Positions 12,122 through 22,560 of a stretch of DNA of 64,000 bases are shown here, in pieces (position 1 is the first letter of the stretch; each line of letters begins with the position of its first letter). The translations under genes were made by a program, and so were the position numbers. The notes beneath the pieces are model-generated. The model was not told where the DNA came from and did no database searches. It saw only the letters and a program-made list of their open reading frames with translations. The DNA is taken from NCBI GenBank assembly GCA_964036275.1, contig OZ038437.1, forward strand, positions 16,586,090 through 16,650,089. The letters are read 5' to 3'. Origin of the DNA: Litoditis marina (Eukaryota > Nematoda > Chromadorea > Rhabditida > Rhabditidae).

Positions 12122-12329
12122 AAATAATCAGAAACCAACGACCATCAATTGGTGAGGTGGGTTCGTCAGTTCATTACTGTTTGAAAAGGCTTTTATCCTT
12201 TTACTTTGAACTTTATACGAAAAAGTGTACTAGTACCACTCTTTAAACTCTCGAGATGTAAGTGAGCTAAACACGTGAGTATAATTACTATGTACACGAT
12301 GATTACGTTCCGAAATATAATTTTAAAAT

Positions 12330-12450
12330 CATGCTATATTACTTCTATAAATACTTCTATATTTTAAATCATGCTATATTACTTCTATAAATACTTCTAT
12401 ATTTCAAATCATGCCATATTACTTCTATAAATCACGCTATATTACTTCCA
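12330..12450. repeat. Short tandem repeat (CATGCTATATTACTTCTATA unit)
   Basis: A unit of roughly 40-45 bp built on AAATCATGCTATATTACTTC occurs about 2.5 times in a row, then breaks down. Confidence 0.6.
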
Positions 12451-12599
12451 GTTCGATTTTTATCAGGTCACCAAAATAAAGAAATATTAAAACATGATGA
12501 TGTGTACATAGGCAGGATATCGGAGTGAACACTAACGTGAGCATAAAGGCATTACAAACACTAGATCGAAAAAAATTCATTCCTTCCATTAGTAATAGT

Positions 12600-13676
12600 A
12601 ACTAAAAAAATACAAAAAAAATTTCTATGGCACAATTACAGGCTGATCTGCGGTTTCGCAACGACTCAAACATAGAGATCTGTCAAATCGTTAATCAACG
12701 ATGGCCCCCAGTGCAGACCATCTGGGGAAAATTCGTAGAAATGACGAATTTAACGATAGTTACGGACTCGCCAGCCACGTTATCTGACATCACTCTCCAC
12801 ATGCTAAGGACGACGCTGACGTGCCGGATAACCATATCAGGAGTCTATGTCAGCGCCCATCAGCACAGAGTCAGATACCTAGTGGCCATGAGAGCAAACT
12901 ATGGTGTTAACACCAATTGGATGGACATGATTTGATGTAATCCGACCTTGGGCATCTGAGGTCTTCAGTTAGAACACGCTACAGAACGTGAATAAACCCA
13001 CGTTCAACGACAGCTGCAAAAACCATGGAAAACCAGAAGGCGAACAGATGTATTCCCTGCAAAACGTGGAAGAATTCGGTATACCAACGCAGTCGGCAAA
13101 TGAGGTGAGCCATCAGTATTAAGGTATAGTTGTGGTCCTCAGAAACATTGGCGCCAGTTTTCTGAGATCAGCAAACTACAAAAACGAGAGAACACACAGG
13201 TCATCGAGGTCGCAGACAACTGCGTCTTTTTGACCAGCATACTCTCTCGTCGAGGTCGCTACAAAAGTGCTTTGCTAACTGGCACGGAATGATCTGAGAT
13301 CATTTCCACTGAGACATGGCAGCGTGCCAATAAACATTCCGGGATGTTTTTCGACACTTTAAAGTTCTCAAAACAACTGCAAATCTGTGTTAGCGGTCGT
13401 TTAGTTTCATGAGATTACGTAAATCAAAAAAGGTTTCGCAATATCATGTTTCATCTAAGATATAGTCATCTTAGAGGCAACATAGATATTGCAAAGATAG
13501 GTTTTTGATATTTTATGCTACCAATCAGCATATTTCAGAGTGTGAAAAAGTGATACCGGCAGATCTATGTGGCGACGACAACCAACTATGGTCCTTCATA
13601 AAAAGGATGGACAATCGGAAATTGTTTGATTCTTATTCCTATAACAAATATTGTATCTAGCGTCCTCTGTTGTCTG
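12600..13676. other. No gene recognised
   Basis: An open frame of 102 codons at 12627-12935 has no recognisable domain or splice context. Around 13305 is a fragment CACTGAGACATGGCAGCGTGCC resembling, in pieces, the ends of the element nested at 32.9-33.1 kb. Nothing else supported. Confidence 0.4.
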
Positions 13677-13679
13677 TTA

Positions 13680-13947
13680 GGCAGGGTTCATACTTCCTGT
13701 CGCTGAATTAGGCGACAGCAGCGGTCGCCGCGTAGCATTTTCAAAATGCTGCTGTTGCTCATATTGGCATCAGCAATGTCGCTTAATCTAGCTACCGAAA
13801 AGTATGAACGATTTTTTCTTCGATTCGTACTAAATGTCAAGTTTTGGTCAAAACCCATGATCTTTTTCAAAAATGGTAGTTTCACTTGATAGTTTTGTTC
13901 TAGATTGTTCGAAAAGCCTTATTCCGACAGGAAGTATGAACCCTGCC
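13680..13947. mobile_element. GGCAGGGTTCATACTT-ended MITE, copy 1 (3-bp duplication TTA)
   Basis: Terminal inverted repeats GGCAGGGTTCATACTTCCTG / CAGGAAGTATGAACCCTGCC bound 268 bp. TTA flanks both ends (13677-13679 and 13948-13950), the 3-bp target duplication typical of PIF/Harbinger elements. The interior is rich in GTCGC/GCGAC words and shares sequence with the right end of the element at 54 kb. No transposase frame. Confidence 0.75.
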
Positions 13948-14282
13948 TTAGCCATTTCACCACTACGAACATTGTGGCGGATAATAACATATTTTCTTTT
14001 TAAGTTCAGTAAGACAGTGCTGAAGCAAGAAAATATGTTTACTATTTTCTTCGTGAATTTTTCTATATTTTTATTCAGAACGTATAGTGTTTCTGTTTTT
14101 CCTCGTCCTTTTCCGCTTCTTTTCGTTTTTCAGTGAAAAATCAGCAATTGAACACACTCATTACCGATATCATTTGTTCATATCGTAACTTCTAATCACT
14201 TATGCAATACCACACAAAATACGAAGAATCTTGAATAACAAGTTTCATTCAATATTTCATTATTGTTCCCAATAAAAATAGT

Positions 14283-15047
14283 TTACTGCGGCGAGTTCGA
14301 GCAAGCGCACTTTCCTTTGAACGTCAAAACCTGACTCCATGGGTGTTCTAAGTGTGCCAGGGTTCTGGGTAGTTCGTATTTTCCTCTGACAAACTGGTGC
14401 TTCTTTCCATGAACGTCTTCAAATTCGACTTTACAGTGTGGATCAGTCACGTCCAAGAAATAGTTGTGGAAATTTAACATTATGAGAAGAGCCGTATTTA
14501 GAGAACATGTGCTTTATGTGGCTCCATCACGCCGGTTTTGTTGTTTTACCCATGATTTCTGAATTTTCGTGAATTAGTCATCTGAGTTGTCCGGTGAATA
14601 TGAATTTGTGTTTTAGGGTCGAACTACGACGCCAATCCGATAACTTTCGGTAGGCTCTAGTTACTTTCACATTAAACGGAAACCTTTGGGTTTCCGAAGG
14701 CAAATGTAGATCTTTTAAGTAAATAGCAATCTTGAAAAAAGAACTTTTGAATCATTCAAATTTGAATATATTTATGTACGATTACGTGTATGAACTCCGA
14801 AAGATGAAACAATGACACAGAACACTAATTCTGATACAAAGCTCACTTCGCGTCGTCTGTTCGATTGCAGAACGAAATTGCCAAATTTGTCGGAGCACGG
14901 GTTTTTCGTTTCGTTTCCTGCTAGGGCCTCGTGCAATGTTTTGTACCAAGTCATGCAACGTTGGTTTTCGTTGCAACTTCTAGTTTTATTGGGCGAAGCC
15001 CAAGCAAACACAGCAAAACTGAGAACCATGAGTATGAGAAACTGCAT
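14283..15047 (-). pseudogene. Small secreted six-Cys family member, splice acceptor damaged
   Basis: Exon 1 (14847-15047) encodes a signal peptide (MQFLILMVLSFAVFAWAS) and a CNENQRCMTWYK motif, and ends at GAA|GTGAGC, as in its paralogues. The ATG is preceded by TTGCAGAC, a likely trans-splice site. Exon 2 (14283-14465) is open for 60 codons (FLDVTDPHC...CACSNSPQ) with the same length as the paralogues. Where they have TTTCCAG before exon 2, this gene has TTTCCAC: the AG is lost. Either it is a recent pseudogene or splicing uses an unseen site. About 127 aa if spliced as in the paralogues. Function unknown. Confidence 0.6.
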
Positions 15048-15246
15048 GTCTGCAACAGAATAAATCAATATCCCTCAGGACAGAGAACAGAAGTATCATC
15101 AATAACATAGCGGCTTATTCCACTCACGAAAGTAGAACCATCGCTCATTTGTATCATAAAACATAGAACATCTCACATTCCGACAATGAAACCCCATTCT
15201 ACGTCTCTTCAAACCCAGGCTAATTCTGTGCTCCGTCGTTTATACT

Positions 15247-15350
15247 GTTAGTCAATTGCACGGTCACGTAAAACATGTTTAACACAGCAAAACTCAGAAA
15301 CGTGCCATTGGAAAGTGCACGATTTCTCATTGAAATGCTTAAATGACATG
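15247..15350 (+). repeat. 110-bp dispersed repeat, copy 1 (GTCAATTGCAC...)
   Basis: Starts GTTAGTCAATTGCACGGTCA and continues with ACATGTTTAACACAGCAAAA. Five other copies lie in the window, three of them in the receptor introns. No terminal repeats or boxes recognised. Confidence 0.6.
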
Positions 15351-15862
15351 TCTATTCAATTTAATTCTGTTATAGCCAAGAGCCAGCCGAAAAACATGCA
15401 GGATAAAATCAGAGTATAAACTTAACCGAAATGACTAATTTTCTTATTGCATTGTACGAAATTGAAGCAATATGAAACCAGACAGGGCCGAAACGAAAAC
15501 AAAAGAACAGTGAAAAGAAAATGACAGTTTTCGGTTTATTTTTACTGTAGAGTTGCGAGAAGCCACTCAAAGGTAACAATTGAGGAAAATACTAGCAAAA
15601 TATTTCAAGGTTGAAATTTGCAATGCCCAGATATTCAATGAACAACGGTATAATTATTTATATGTGCTCCATTTACACAACTATTCATGTTTATAATAAA
15701 GTTTGCGTTCATGATTCTCTTAGTTCAAACCATCTTTTCAACATCATGATTATCATCGAGCGCATGCTATGAACTCCACATGCTTTGGTCAAGATGGTGT
15801 GTAGTTTGTTTCACCCACATATAACTCGACACAGTAGTATGCTTACACTCCCAGGTTATCTT

Positions 15863-16047
15863 CTGGCGGCGTAGCAATCCATCAAATGTCACGAGAAGTT
15901 CATATGAGTTTCTCATGAGATACCTTATGAGCTACTCGTGAACTCTCAGTGTTGTAGCATAGCAGTCAATAGAATCTCATGAGAAGCTCATGCGAATAGC
16001 TCATGAGGTAAGCTCATGAGATTTTTGAAGGATTGCTACGCCGCCAG
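15863..16047. mobile_element. CTGGCGGCGTAGC-ended MITE, copy 2
   Basis: CTGGCGGCGTAGCAATCC / GGATTGCTACGCCGCCAG, 18-bp exact inverted ends around 185 bp. The interior has repeated CTCATGAG. Same family as 8.5 kb; a solo right end is near 58.6 kb. Confidence 0.75.
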
Positions 16048-16632
16048 GTATGTTTTTTCACAGATTTAGGTGGTGTCTTCTGCATTTTTACTACTACAAA
16101 CCCTAGAAGTTTGAAACCGAACATAGGATTATTCATCAGAAAAAGCCTCGTTAGTAACTGACGGGTTACTGTAGAAGGACACCGAAGAGTGAAACATGGT
16201 ATATGTTGCTCTCCCCCGCTGTTTTATAGTTTGATCCTGTAGCTTTCTGGTCGAAAATCATTAGTTATGACGTATATCGAGTTGAAACCACAACTCAGCT
16301 ATAGGGAGGGACTGAATATTCGTTTTAGTTTGATTTTGATATTAGTATCACCGTATCGGCATCATTGTATTGAAACAATGTTTACTATCATAACTTTCGT
16401 TCGTTCGTTCGTTGAAATACCAGTAAATAAACTCTCATATCCGTGGTTTCCTGTTTCGATCGCACTTTTCGGAATGGAATATATAATAAAATAGCCTGAT
16501 CGCGATTAAACACATGACTTCTCCAGTGTGCCAAACTGTATGTGCCAAACAGCTTGTAGAACAAGAGCTACTTTGAAAAACACGATAATTCAATACCAAT
16601 ATTCATTCATTCATGCCATACCACAACATAAA

Positions 16633-16815
16633 TCACTGCGCCGGCGAGTTGGAATCCCAAAATCTTCCCTCCCATACAAAAGCCTCGCCATCTACTAAGG
16701 ATGAGTACTCCATGGCATCGGGTATGGTGTATGTTCCCTGGTCAAAATGCTGTGTGTCGCCCACGTTGTCTTGAATTTCCACCCAGCAATATTCAGCCAC
16801 GTCCAAAACTACGGT
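16633..16815 (-). pseudogene. Orphan exon 2 of the secreted six-Cys family
   Basis: After a good acceptor (GATTTCAG) 60 codons are open to TGA, exactly the exon-2 length of the paralogues: TVVLDVAEYCWVEIQDNVGD ... DSNSPAQ. The C-terminal CSCS of the paralogues is replaced by WDSN, removing two cysteines. No exon 1 exists upstream: the 17.33-18.0 kb sequence matches the 5' flank of the intact genes, so exon 1 was lost between 16.8 and 17.3 kb, where a degraded tRNA-like element now lies. Confidence 0.6.
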
Positions 16816-17129
16816 CTGAAATCATAATATCATGAGGAACACTAATTTCAAAGCCACGCAGTGTGCTCAAAACAGTACCTACTGTTGTTCTATTCCGCTG
16901 TATTAGTAGTTTTCTGGTTTAAATTTGTTAACAACGGCTGTTTTGAGATGGTGTATTAGACAAGTGATGCCCGTGTTAGAAGCATGTTGTCTACATTCAC
17001 ACTGCAGTACACATTCGAACATTTCGAGATCTGCTGCATGATGCAAGCTTTCGTTTCATCCTAAATGTTCTAAAAGACTTTTTTATATTTTTTTCATGTG
17101 AGACTCGAACTCAGAACAAAGTTTGACAG

Positions 17130-17258
17130 ACGTCGATGCTGATCATCACACCAACGTGGCTCATGCCAGTAGTTGTGAAGCATCGAAGATATGTGTTCGT
17201 ACACAGCGTGAATTGAGATATACAGTACACCTCGATCTTTTGTTTGGCTACGACTATA
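17130..17258 (-). mobile_element. tRNA-like TATAGT element, degraded copy 3
   Basis: The end with TACAGTACACCTCG and CGACTATA is recognisable; the tRNA-like half is badly degraded. It lies where exon 1 of the orphan gene would have been. Confidence 0.5.
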
Positions 17259-17329
17259 TTAAAACGTACTTCATATGCGTCTTAGTGCAGGGCAAAATTG
17301 CCGGATGAGTTATAACATGGGCCTTTCAT

Positions 17330-18005
17330 TGGGTTCCCTGCTCCTTCAATGTGTTATCTCTAGACTAATTCGGCGAACTACTAGTATGAACTTGCATCTG
17401 GTAATTTGTTTGACATTCTTGCTACGAAAACTACTCGAAATATGAAGTGAAAAGTTCATACTGTTGAAGCTAGAAGGTCTTATCCTGTGTTTCATGAAAC
17501 ACACGCTATTTCTCTGCTCAGACGTTCAACTGAGATCTCAAAGTAGTAAACGAAACGATGATCGTGAGATGGAATGAAAGTGGTTAAGGAAATGTAGCCT
17601 TAACTGTAAAACGAATGAGAAACCTCAACATCTCTTCTCCTTTTATATGATAAGATTTTGATTATAATGACTAATTCTATTGTTGCAATGTATAAAATTG
17701 AAGCAATATTGAGCATGTCAGGGTCAAAACAGAAAAAAAGAACAATGAAAAGAGAACAATAATTTTGTTTGTTGAAACTTTGGAATTTCGTATGGAAAAA
17801 GCGCGAGAAATGTCTCAAATTATAAAATGATTGAAAGAATACTAGCAGGATATTTTGAAATTGAACTTTGAATTTGAAAAAGTAGAAATGTCCCGATTTA
17901 CAATATACAACGGTTACCTTCTTTTTCAATTCACCCAGCTATTTGGATTTTCTTAAAGTTTAATTTCACGGTTTTTCGAGTTTCGAGAATTATCATCCTA
18001 ACATC
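17330..18005 (-). promoter_or_regulatory. Duplicated 5' flank of the secreted family (orphan copy)
   Basis: About 650 bp matches the sequence upstream of the intact genes (23.6-24.25 kb and, less completely, 27.55-28.0 kb), including CATTCTTGCTACGA, AACTACTCGAAATAT and GTTGAAACTTTGGAATTTCG. Conservation over all copies simply follows duplication; no motif can be assigned. The long open frame on the minus strand here is a chance frame in AT-rich DNA. Confidence 0.45.
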
Positions 18006-18016
18006 TATCACTATCA

Positions 18017-18230
18017 CTCAGGCAATGAGTCGGTAGTAGCGCAGGACAATAGCAAAAATCGGTACTTGCGCGCGACAATACCGGTACTTGCTCACTGGAA
18101 TAACCCGCCGGGCAGGGGGCCCTCTCAGGCAATGAGTCGGTAGTAGCGCAGGACAATAGCAAAAATCGGTACTTGCGCGCGACAATACCGGTACTTGCTC
18201 ACTGGAATAACCCGCCGGGCAGGGGGGGGC
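18017..18230. repeat. Direct tandem duplication, 107-bp unit x 2
   Basis: Two almost perfect 107-bp copies in a row (18017-18123 and 18124-18230), each with GGTACTTGCGCGCGACAATA and ending in a G-run. The core GTACCGGTATTGTCGC, in inverted form, also appears at 19.26-19.37 kb. Confidence 0.8.
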
Positions 18231-19200
18231 ATGCGAGCGCGAGTACCGCCAGATATGTTATTGATTGATGAAAAATTGTTTTCAAACCGCCCTCCACTTC
18301 TCGACTGCGCAACCGCTCGTCGGTCGGGTGTTCTCTTAGTTATTTTTTCTCTTATTTTGTAAGTGGTTACTTTAAACGTTAGTAAAATTGATAGATTGGT
18401 TCAGAATCTTCTTTTCGTGCTCGGTTCGAGATAGAATGAGTTTTGATCTGTTTAATTTTCGTATTTTTAGAGCTATTTGTTACATTGTCATAATTATTAT
18501 GCAACACTTTGAAAGAAGTTCCGTGTTGTTCTGTTGTATATAGAGGTGTAAGTATGAACTCTTTCTTCTGTTTGAGTGTAAGTATAAATTTCAGATCAAT
18601 ATTCATGAAGATCAACGGGAAAGATTTCTACTTGTACGCAGACACAAGACGTCGTCTGCATCTCTTCAATCTCAACTCACTCGTCAGTTAGATAGCCGAC
18701 ATGAAACATAAGTTGGTACAGTTATTTCTCGAGAATCGTCTGAGAGTTTCACTTGTTAGTTGTTAGGTTTTATAAAGTACAACAGAAACGTTTTCAAAGT
18801 ACTTTTACTTCTTCGAATTATAAAGGTTCCGTTAAATAGCTGAATTGTATAATTTTTGGTTCTCTGAGAATTTTTGGTTCTCTGAGAAATTTAATAATGA
18901 CCCACTCTCTAGATATTTGTTTTTTTAGAGGAAGAATACTCATTCAAAAACAGAGAGGTTTTTTGAGAATGTTTATCAATTATTGTATCATCCATTCATA
19001 TATTATCTCTTTTCTGTAGATCAGGTAATGTAAATGTCGATTTTCTGTTCCTACCATCATGTTAATAGTGTGCTATGTTTTTAACTTGTTTTCAAGTTTA
19101 TGGTTTTTTTGTGTACATGTTTGTATTATATGGGAACATACGAATATGTTTGATTGTAATTCAATGTTTTTTATGAATGAATAAAATTTTGGTAGCGAGC
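18231..19200. other. No gene recognised
   Basis: AT-rich sequence with a short tandem (TTTTTGGTTCTCTGAGAA twice near 18.86 kb). It lies between two stretches sharing GTACCGGTATT words and could be the interior of an old transposable element. No coding evidence. Confidence 0.35.
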
Positions 19201-19255
19201 AAATTTTCGTATGGCTGTATTCCAAAAAGCGGTGCTACCGCACGATGAAAGCGCT

Positions 19256-19372
19256 AGTTGCGCCGAACAATACCGGTACTTGCACCCAAGAATAGCGCGA
19301 CAACCTATGTGTCAAATCGGTCATTGCGGTGTTCTAGCGCGCAAGTACCGGTATTCTTGGGCGCTACTCCTG
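19256..19372. repeat. Inverted repeat with GTACCGGTATT core
   Basis: CAATACCGGTACTTGCACCC at the left and GCGCAAGTACCGGTATTCTT at the right form imperfect inverted arms, with GCGC words beside both. Related to the 107-bp duplication 1.1 kb upstream. Confidence 0.55.
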
Positions 19373-19623
19373 AACCATTGTCTATGTAGCCAGCATTTTT
19401 CTATCAACTCAACATTTTCGGTCAAGATAGTGTGTATTGCTCTATCAAGCTGTTTTTATAGTGTGTTACCGTGGCTTGTTTTTGAAAACCATGAATTACG
19501 ACGTGTATTGAGTGCAAACTACAAGTCAGCTGTGACCGAATATTTGTAGTTTGATTTCGATAAAAGTCATAAGTTTCAGATTTCTAAGTGAAGACACTGG
19601 ACCAAACTACAAACACAGTGAGA

Positions 19624-20077
19624 TATAGTTCGTTTCAACCATCGATAGTAGTCAGCCAAGCTGGTCGAGCGCACCCTACATTGCAGGCAATTGATCTGGC
19701 AGCTTGCCAGTCTTTTCATTACAAATAAAATATCGAAAAATGGTTATTTTGAGATTTTTGCACATATTTTGGGATCAAAAAGTTATCAAGTAATCGGGGA
19801 GTAATTAAAACAACTTTTTGTACGATAAGATTAGCTTTGAAAAACGGTCAGAAAAGATGATTGGGTATCACTGTTTTCAGTTTGTGCAATCATGGTCAGA
19901 TGGCCGGTTGCTTGTGTGCGCTGCGCCACCTAGCAGAGCTGAGTTCGATTCCCAGCTTATGCATTATTTTGAGTAGGGTGGTCGCTGTTGGAAACTCTGG
20001 CAACGTTCCAGCACAGATAACCCTGCCCACTAAAATGTACTGTAACTGGCTTCTATCGATGGTTGAAACGAACTATA
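19624..20077 (+). mobile_element. TA-flanked element with 25-bp perfect ends and tRNA-like core
   Basis: The first 25 bp (TATAGTTCGTTTCAACCATC...) and last 25 bp are exact inverted repeats. The homologous site in the second duplication copy (near 24510) reads GAGATAGAGC with no insert, giving a TA target duplication. Inside, near 19890-19965, is a tRNA-like stretch: TGGTCAGATGGCCGG (A-box-like) and AGTTCGATTCC (one base from the B-box consensus). No open transposase frame. Different in sequence from the TATAGTCGTCGCC elements but built the same way. Confidence 0.75.
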
Positions 20078-20727
20078 GAGCAGCATACAACGTATTCGCT
20101 TGCTTTCATGAGGGCCCACCCTATATTTTCATCTTCAAAAAATCTCGTTCGACAAGGTTATTTTTCGTAAATTGTAAAATTTCAGGATTCTCAGCATTTT
20201 TTATAAATGTTTTCTTCAGTAAATGATGAAATTATAACAATTCGAGTTCAGGAACCACAATATACTCACTGGTTGGAATACGCGACATTCATATTCCGTG
20301 TATACGGAAAATATTCCTCTAACCTCATCAACATTGACAACACAATACGTATTTGTCAAACAGGACCAACTTTTAAACACGGAGTCACGTTTTTCGGAAT
20401 ATGTGGAAAGCAAACTTGGAACACAGAAGAGAAGAACACATACTTTATTGGTATCTTTCAATCCAAACAAAACTTGCATTCTCTGATTTCGTTCCTTCGT
20501 TTATGGAAACACTAACCGATAAACCTATTGTTGTGATTCCGTGTTAAAACATTCAGAATACAATAGATAATGGGATAGGTTGATCGCGAGTGAACACATA
20601 GTTTTTCACAATGAAAGTTAGATGTGGCACTCCAACTTCAACCTTTGCACACGCAATGGACTGTTAATTCTCGAAACCAACCATGTTTTCGCACAACTAT
20701 GGCTTTTAGGTCAACATATACAGCATT

Positions 20728-21053
20728 AGTATAAAAACGAGTGTAAAGAAAGTAAAGATTAGTTTTGGATAAACATGTACAAGAAATATAAAAGAAGTCC
20801 AATAAAAATACTTTGAGGAAAAGTCTAATCTCGCTCGGATTAGAATTTCAAAAAAAGGAAAAGGACCGAGTTTTTTGCTACCGGAAGAAAACTTCTGACT
20901 GCGACTCACAATAATCTAGCCTATACTCCGTTGTTTTCAAGAGAAGCGAGATTAGCATTTTCCTCAAAATATTTTTATTGGACTTCTTTTATATTTCTTG
21001 TACATGTTTATCCAAAACTAATCTTTACTTTCTTTATACTCGTTTTTTATACT
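20728..21053. repeat. Large inverted repeat, about 108-bp arms
   Basis: Arms 20728-20835 and 20945-21053 are near-perfect reverse complements (for example AAACATGTACAAGAAATATA against TATATTTCTTGTACATGTTT) around a loop of about 109 bp. The whole lies in a 1.1-kb segment absent from the sister duplication at 25.63 kb, so it arrived by insertion. A transcript would form a long dsRNA stem. Confidence 0.8.
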
Positions 21054-21225
21054 GATTGAACTCTTTTTTCTATGGTTACGAAGTAACGGTCATTTTTGAT
21101 AAAAATGATATTTTTGAACAATAATCTAAACAAGGAATTTTATGTTTTTCTATTGGAGTTTTGAACCGCGCCGTAGTTCAGAACGTTTGTGTAGTTGTAA
21201 CCTCGTTCAAATGATAGCAAATTTT

Positions 21226-21300
21226 GTGCTCCGGGCAGGAATCGAACCTACGTTCGCGTGCGTAAATAGAGTTTTTATCCAATCCGCCATTCAGACATGT
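21226..21300 (-). repeat. tRNA-like sequence, third type
   Basis: On the minus strand: AATGGCGGATTGGATAA, then GTAGGTTCGATTCCTGCCCG. GGTTCGATTCC is an exact B box, about 45 nt downstream of an A-box-like GGCGGATTGG. The 5' half cannot pair into a good acceptor stem with the 3' end, so it is more likely a tRNA-derived repeat than a working tRNA gene. Confidence 0.4.
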
Positions 21301-21570
21301 AAATAGGAATAAAAACCAAGCTGTACCCGCCTGTCATGAGATCTCCTTTGGAAAAATTATTCCTACTACACGTTTAACTCTTTTTTCTTTTTTGTTTTCA
21401 CAAAACCGGTCTATCCATAATTTTTGCGAGACCATTTTCGGTCGTCTCACACGTAATATTCAAATTTACGACACACCTGAAAAATGGCTTTTTAACAGTG
21501 TAAGAAATTTCGGAAGAAGTTGATTCTGAGCAAAAATATGCCCAGATTTGAGGAGGCGGACACTTTTGTC

Positions 21571-21591
21571 GCCGCCGCCGCCGCCGCCGCC
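21571..21591. repeat. (GCC)n microsatellite
   Basis: Seven GCC units within a GC-rich patch. Confidence 0.85.
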
Positions 21592-21927
21592 CCGCACGGA
21601 GGCCATTTCTGCGAGACGTTGGGTCCTCTAACTCCTCTCAACAAATTTTTTCTTGGAACGTGAACTTAATTTCTTGTAGACGTGTTGCCCTTCAGTAATT
21701 CATGCAAATATCTAGGGAAATGGTCGACGTACTTTGAAGCAAATTGTAATAAACTGTTCTGGAATGTCTGCAGACCTTTGAACAAAAACTAATCTGCAGA
21801 GCGCTCCGCGCTGCGCCCGATTTTGACCGATTCAAACAGTTTTTGATAAGAAAATTTGCCAATTAGAGAGAAACGGATTATTTAATTACCGACGGGAAAC
21901 TCAGGCAAGATGTGGCAGTCTTTTCTG

Positions 21928-22117
21928 CTCTGAAGTTTAAAACCTAGTTGTTTACCAAGGTTCGCCAAAAACCCAAGTTGTAGATCAAGGATCAGACTTT
22001 TTACCGAGAACTTGGTGCACAATTGTGCACCAATCTTTGATTTCACAACTTGATATCAACTAGTGACCAATTTGGTAGAGCGAACCTTGGTAAACAACTC
22101 GGTTTTTAACTTCAGAG
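21928..22117. mobile_element. Foldback MITE (CTCTGAAGTTTAAAACC ends)
   Basis: Inverted arms of about 37 bp (CTCTGAAGTTTAAAACCTAG... and ...GGTTTTTAACTTCAGAG) with a further inner palindrome GGTGCACAATTGTGCACC. The sister duplication near 25.72 kb continues directly from CTTTTTTACA to CTGAAAAACTC without it, so it is an insertion. Confidence 0.7.
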
Positions 22118-22248
22118 TGGACTGAAAAACTCATTTCTCTTCCTTGCCTCAATCGATAATAGTTTCAAATGGTTCCTGTAACGTATACTATTCTCTTAAT
22201 ACTCACAACCTGATCGTAACAAACACCCTCTTCGAGTATAGCCGGTTG

Positions 22249-22439
22249 TATAGTCGTCGCCAACGGAAAAGCGGGAGGGTACTGCATATCTCAGTTTTCG
22301 CTGTGTACGCACACATGTCTCCTATTCCAAAGGTTTTCAGTTATGTGCTTTAATGACGGAGTGGTTAGCGGCCTGCTATGTTGTTCGCGGGTTCGATTCC
22401 GGCGAGCGACAAAAATTCATAAATTTGGCACTCACTATC
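22249..22439 (+). mobile_element. tRNA-like TATAGT element, copy 4
   Basis: TATAGTCGTCGCCAACGGAA at the left, CTCACTAT at the right, with GACGGAGTGGTTAGCGG and GGTTCGATTCCGGCGAG in the interior. It is also present at the same place in the other duplication copy (26.05-26.22 kb), so it predates the duplication. Confidence 0.75.
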
Positions 22440-22560
22440 TTGCTTAAAGACTTTTTTCCTTTAACTCCCAGCGGCCTTTTGACGCCAAAAACACCCCCAC
22501 TCAACAGCCAGTGAACAAACGAGAAGGAAATCGCAGTTTTATTACACACAACAAAACATA

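Noticed and set aside
12627..12935. 102-codon open frame
   Set aside because: No domain, no splice or trans-splice context, no second copy in the window; could be chance or an old element.
17600..17929. 109-codon minus-strand open frame with hydrophobic stretches
   Set aside because: It lies in the duplicated promoter flank; the other flank copies are not open here, so it is not conserved as protein.
22335..22412. Working tRNA gene
   Set aside because: A- and B-box words fit, but the 5' and 3' ends cannot form an acceptor stem, and the same sequence recurs as a TA-ended repeat.
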